Source: Ideonella sp.
Lineage (GTDB): Bacteria > Pseudomonadota > Gammaproteobacteria > Burkholderiales > Burkholderiaceae_C
Assembly (NCBI GenBank): GCA_016721465.1
Contig: JADKIA010000029.1
Location: forward strand, 1 to 64,000
DNA length: 64,000 nucleotides
Reading direction: 5' to 3'
Of the stretch, positions 63,732 to 64,000 are shown piece after piece. Made by a program: the position numbers and the translations under genes. A model generated the notes under the pieces. The model saw only the letters and a list, made by a program, of their open reading frames with translations, did no database searches and was not told the DNA's origin. How positions within the stretch are numbered: the stretch's first letter is position 1; each line of letters opens with the position of its first letter.

Positions 63732-64000
63732 ATGCAAGCCCAACACCTGCCGGTCTTCAACCCGCGCCCGCGCATTGAGTCTGTCGAGATCGCGCCGGGC
63801 CAGCAGGCCCATGTGATCGACGACGTGCTGCTGAACCCGGAGGCCCTGGTGGACTTGGCGGTGCAGCACCGCGCGCAGTTTCAGCGCCCGGTGGGCTACG
63901 CCTACCCGGGCGTCGAATGGTGGATGCCGCCCGACTTCGCTGGCCGGCTCGATGATTTCTTCCGCATCCACATCCGTCGCCTGCTGGGTGGACGGCGCAC
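63732..64000 (+). CDS. DUF6445-like protein (3' cut by window edge)
   Basis: The first 89 residues only. It starts MQAQHLPVFNPRPRIESVEI, then VIDDVLLNPEALVDLAVQHR and YAYPGVEWWMPPDF, a pattern seen in DUF6445 proteins, some of which resemble oxygenase-linked enzymes. No further function can be given. It follows the AraC gene by 46 bp on the same strand and could be cotranscribed. Confidence 0.5.
   Translation, partial: MQAQHLPVFNPRPRIESVEIAPGQQAHVIDDVLLNPEALVDLAVQHRAQFQRPVGYAYPGVEWWMPPDFAGRLDDFFRIHIRRLLGGRR

Overview
The window is dense, very GC-rich DNA from a bacterial chromosome. It has about 60 genes, no gene-free stretch above 300 bp, and no rRNA, tRNA, CRISPR, phage or transposase. Gene content (TctC-type receptor, CaiB/BaiF CoA-transferase, Paa and Liu catabolic operons, WS/DGAT-like acyltransferase, class 3 asparaginase) points to an aerobic, organic-acid- and aromatic-degrading betaproteobacterium. 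Burkholderiales, probably Comamonadaceae, is the best fit. The genus cannot be fixed from what I see.

Layout. 0-6.4 kb: an HMG-CoA-lyase-like enzyme (5' cut), a CoA-transferase and a TctC solute receptor, then a diguanylate cyclase and an acyl-CoA synthetase. 6.5-15.8 kb: an acetate block (DUF485 protein, ActP, DUF294 nucleotidyltransferase, symporter-histidine kinase, lone receiver protein, and an exonuclease fused to a degenerate sensor-kinase module). 15.8-31 kb: small conserved proteins, rhodanese, Lhr-like helicase, alpha/beta hydrolase, WS/DGAT-like protein, an ABC export operon, DUF429, EamA, asparaginase and GST. 31-41.4 kb: a hypothetical gene, a dehydrogenase, and the leucine/isovalerate (liu) genes behind a LiuR-like palindrome, followed by liuE-ybaK-DUF1289-isomerase with overlapping stops and starts. 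41.5-51.4 kb: a universal stress gene behind an FNR-type box, an MFS transporter, and the phenylacetate operon paaK-A-B-C-D-E-Z. 51.4-59.8 kb: glgC, a YlqF GTPase, and a group of genes with broken frames (BNR protein, MoaD-like, FAD monooxygenase, nitronate-monooxygenase-like) around an intact divergent SDR and a DUF2783-like gene. 59.8-64 kb: a complete class I P450 system (P450, 2Fe-2S ferredoxin, reductase), a divergent AraC regulator and the start of a DUF6445-like gene.

Functionally, much of the window feeds CoA thioesters into central metabolism: acetate uptake, leucine and phenylacetate catabolism, acyl-CoA activation. The most unusual items are the exonuclease/pseudo-kinase fusion in the acetate block and a hairpin-rich repeat of about 70 bp. 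The repeat occurs three times, each time within 1-3 bp of the stop codon of a minus-strand gene, twice inside the paa operon. Most reading-frame breaks between 54 and 59.2 kb, and one in paaA, are single-base indels in short runs of one base. Sequence error is therefore as likely as gene decay.
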